Below, piece after piece: positions 33,371-33,807 of a stretch of 33,807 nucleotides of DNA. The notes beneath the pieces are model-generated. The model was not told the origin of the DNA and searched no databases. It worked only from the letters and a program-made list of their open reading frames with translations. Position 1 is the stretch's first letter, and every line of letters starts with the position of its first letter. The position numbers were made by a program, and so were the translations under genes. This stretch comes from Nitrospinota bacterium (lineage in GTDB: Bacteria > Nitrospinota_A > UBA7883 > JACRLM01): NCBI GenBank assembly GCA_015231995.1, contig JADGAO010000004.1:1-33807 (forward strand). The letters are read 5' to 3'.

Positions 33371-33807
33371 TCACTTCATCCGCCATTATCCTGTTGATCT
33401 GGGAAATGAATTTGGAAATCTCCGAACCATCGCTGGATATTCCATTGGATTCGGTCATTTTTAACTCGAAGGTGCGTTTGAGCTTGGTCATCTCAAGTAT
33501 TTCCAGGGAAGCCTTGAGCCTGACACTGTCGTTATCTGACCCCATCATACTTACCAATACCATCGCGGCGGTTTCTGCCTTTGCTTCAAGAAGGGAATAC
33601 GCCCGTTCCCGCTGTCGCCGGGCGTAATTGGTCAAGGCCTTCTGAAACTCCGGTTTCTTCCGCCAATTCAGTATTGTTTGGTCGCTTACTCCACATTCTT
33701 TGGCTATTTCAGCAAGGGTTTGTCTGCCAAGAAACAAGAGTTCCACGGCCTTTGGACTGCACCCCTTAAACTGGAGCGTTTTTAAGCCGAAATTAGTGTG
33801 CCTGTCC
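33357..33807 (-). CDS. Terminase small subunit-like HTH protein, 5' end outside window
   Basis: At least 149 residues; the frame stays open to the window edge, so the true start lies beyond 33807. A GTG at 33746 is not a good start, because the residues before it (FKGCSPKAVELLFLG) continue the helix-turn-helix domain: SPKAVELLFLGRQTLAEIAKECG, then VSDQTILNWRKKPEF. This HTH is typical of phBC6A51-type terminase small subunits, which recognise the packaging site. The rest is helical (QRERAYSLLEAKAETAAM) and suits oligomer formation. The 14-base overlap with terL supports a two-gene packaging module. A transposase-like HTH protein is the main alternative. Confidence 0.7.
   Translation of the reverse strand, partial: DRHTNFGLKTLQFKGCSPKAVELLFLGRQTLAEIAKECGVSDQTILNWRKKPEFQKALTNYARRQRERAYSLLEAKAETAAMVLVSMMGSDNDSVRLKASLEILEMTKLKRTFELKMTESNGISSDGSEISKFISQINRIMADEVNENG

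Overview
The window looks like bacterial chromosome from a Gram-negative lineage, with an integrated accessory island. The left 6.1 kb is respiratory/signalling core: a secreted five-heme c-type cytochrome and a six-PAS hybrid histidine kinase, a combination common in Deltaproteobacteria- or Nitrospinota-like anaerobes. The lineage is inferred from gene style only; there is no marker gene here. Nearly all genes lie on the minus strand.

Layout: 1-260, dispersed palindromic repeats and a probable terminator. 260-6097, cytochrome and sensor kinase. 6234-6332, a scrap of a phage ADP-ribosyltransferase/MuF-type protein. 6408-6454, the 3' part of a tRNA-Arg(CCU) gene lacking its 5' half, as left at the far end of an element integrated into a tRNA; the island is therefore predicted to run rightward from here, past the window edge. 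6921-20443, a large nuclease/helicase operon, read from right to left: an unrecognised 464-aa protein, a phospholipase D-fold nuclease, an SNF2-type helicase, an AddB-like nuclease and an AddA-like UvrD helicase-nuclease. A truncated IS3-family element sits between the SNF2 and AddB-like genes. 20900-21600, a short tyrosine recombinase and a small overlapping ORF. 21758-31088, a type I restriction-modification operon in the order hsdM, a DUF1016/YhcG nuclease gene, hsdS, a PIN nuclease gene with membrane helices, and hsdR. 31463-33807, a phage terminase large subunit and the 3' part of a small-subunit-like gene, with no portal or head gene following.

The most interesting points are two candidate anti-phage modules and a possible regulatory link. 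The five-gene PLD/SNF2/AddAB-like operon contains all the parts of a DNA-degrading defence machine but, as far as I can tell, matches none of the standard named systems exactly. The type I RM operon carries a 739-aa membrane-anchored PIN nuclease in the position where guard toxins such as PrrC are found in other systems. An identical 16-bp palindrome, GTGAACTTGTGTTCAC, lies upstream of both operons (20819 and 31248). Relaxed copies occur at 7071, just before the ribosome binding site of a small ORF, and at 6576 near the attachment site. Its GAAC-N4-GTTC core resembles the LexA/SOS box of Gram-positive bacteria, so the modules may share one regulator.

Functional calls rest on motifs read by eye. 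No database search, alignment or structure prediction was run.
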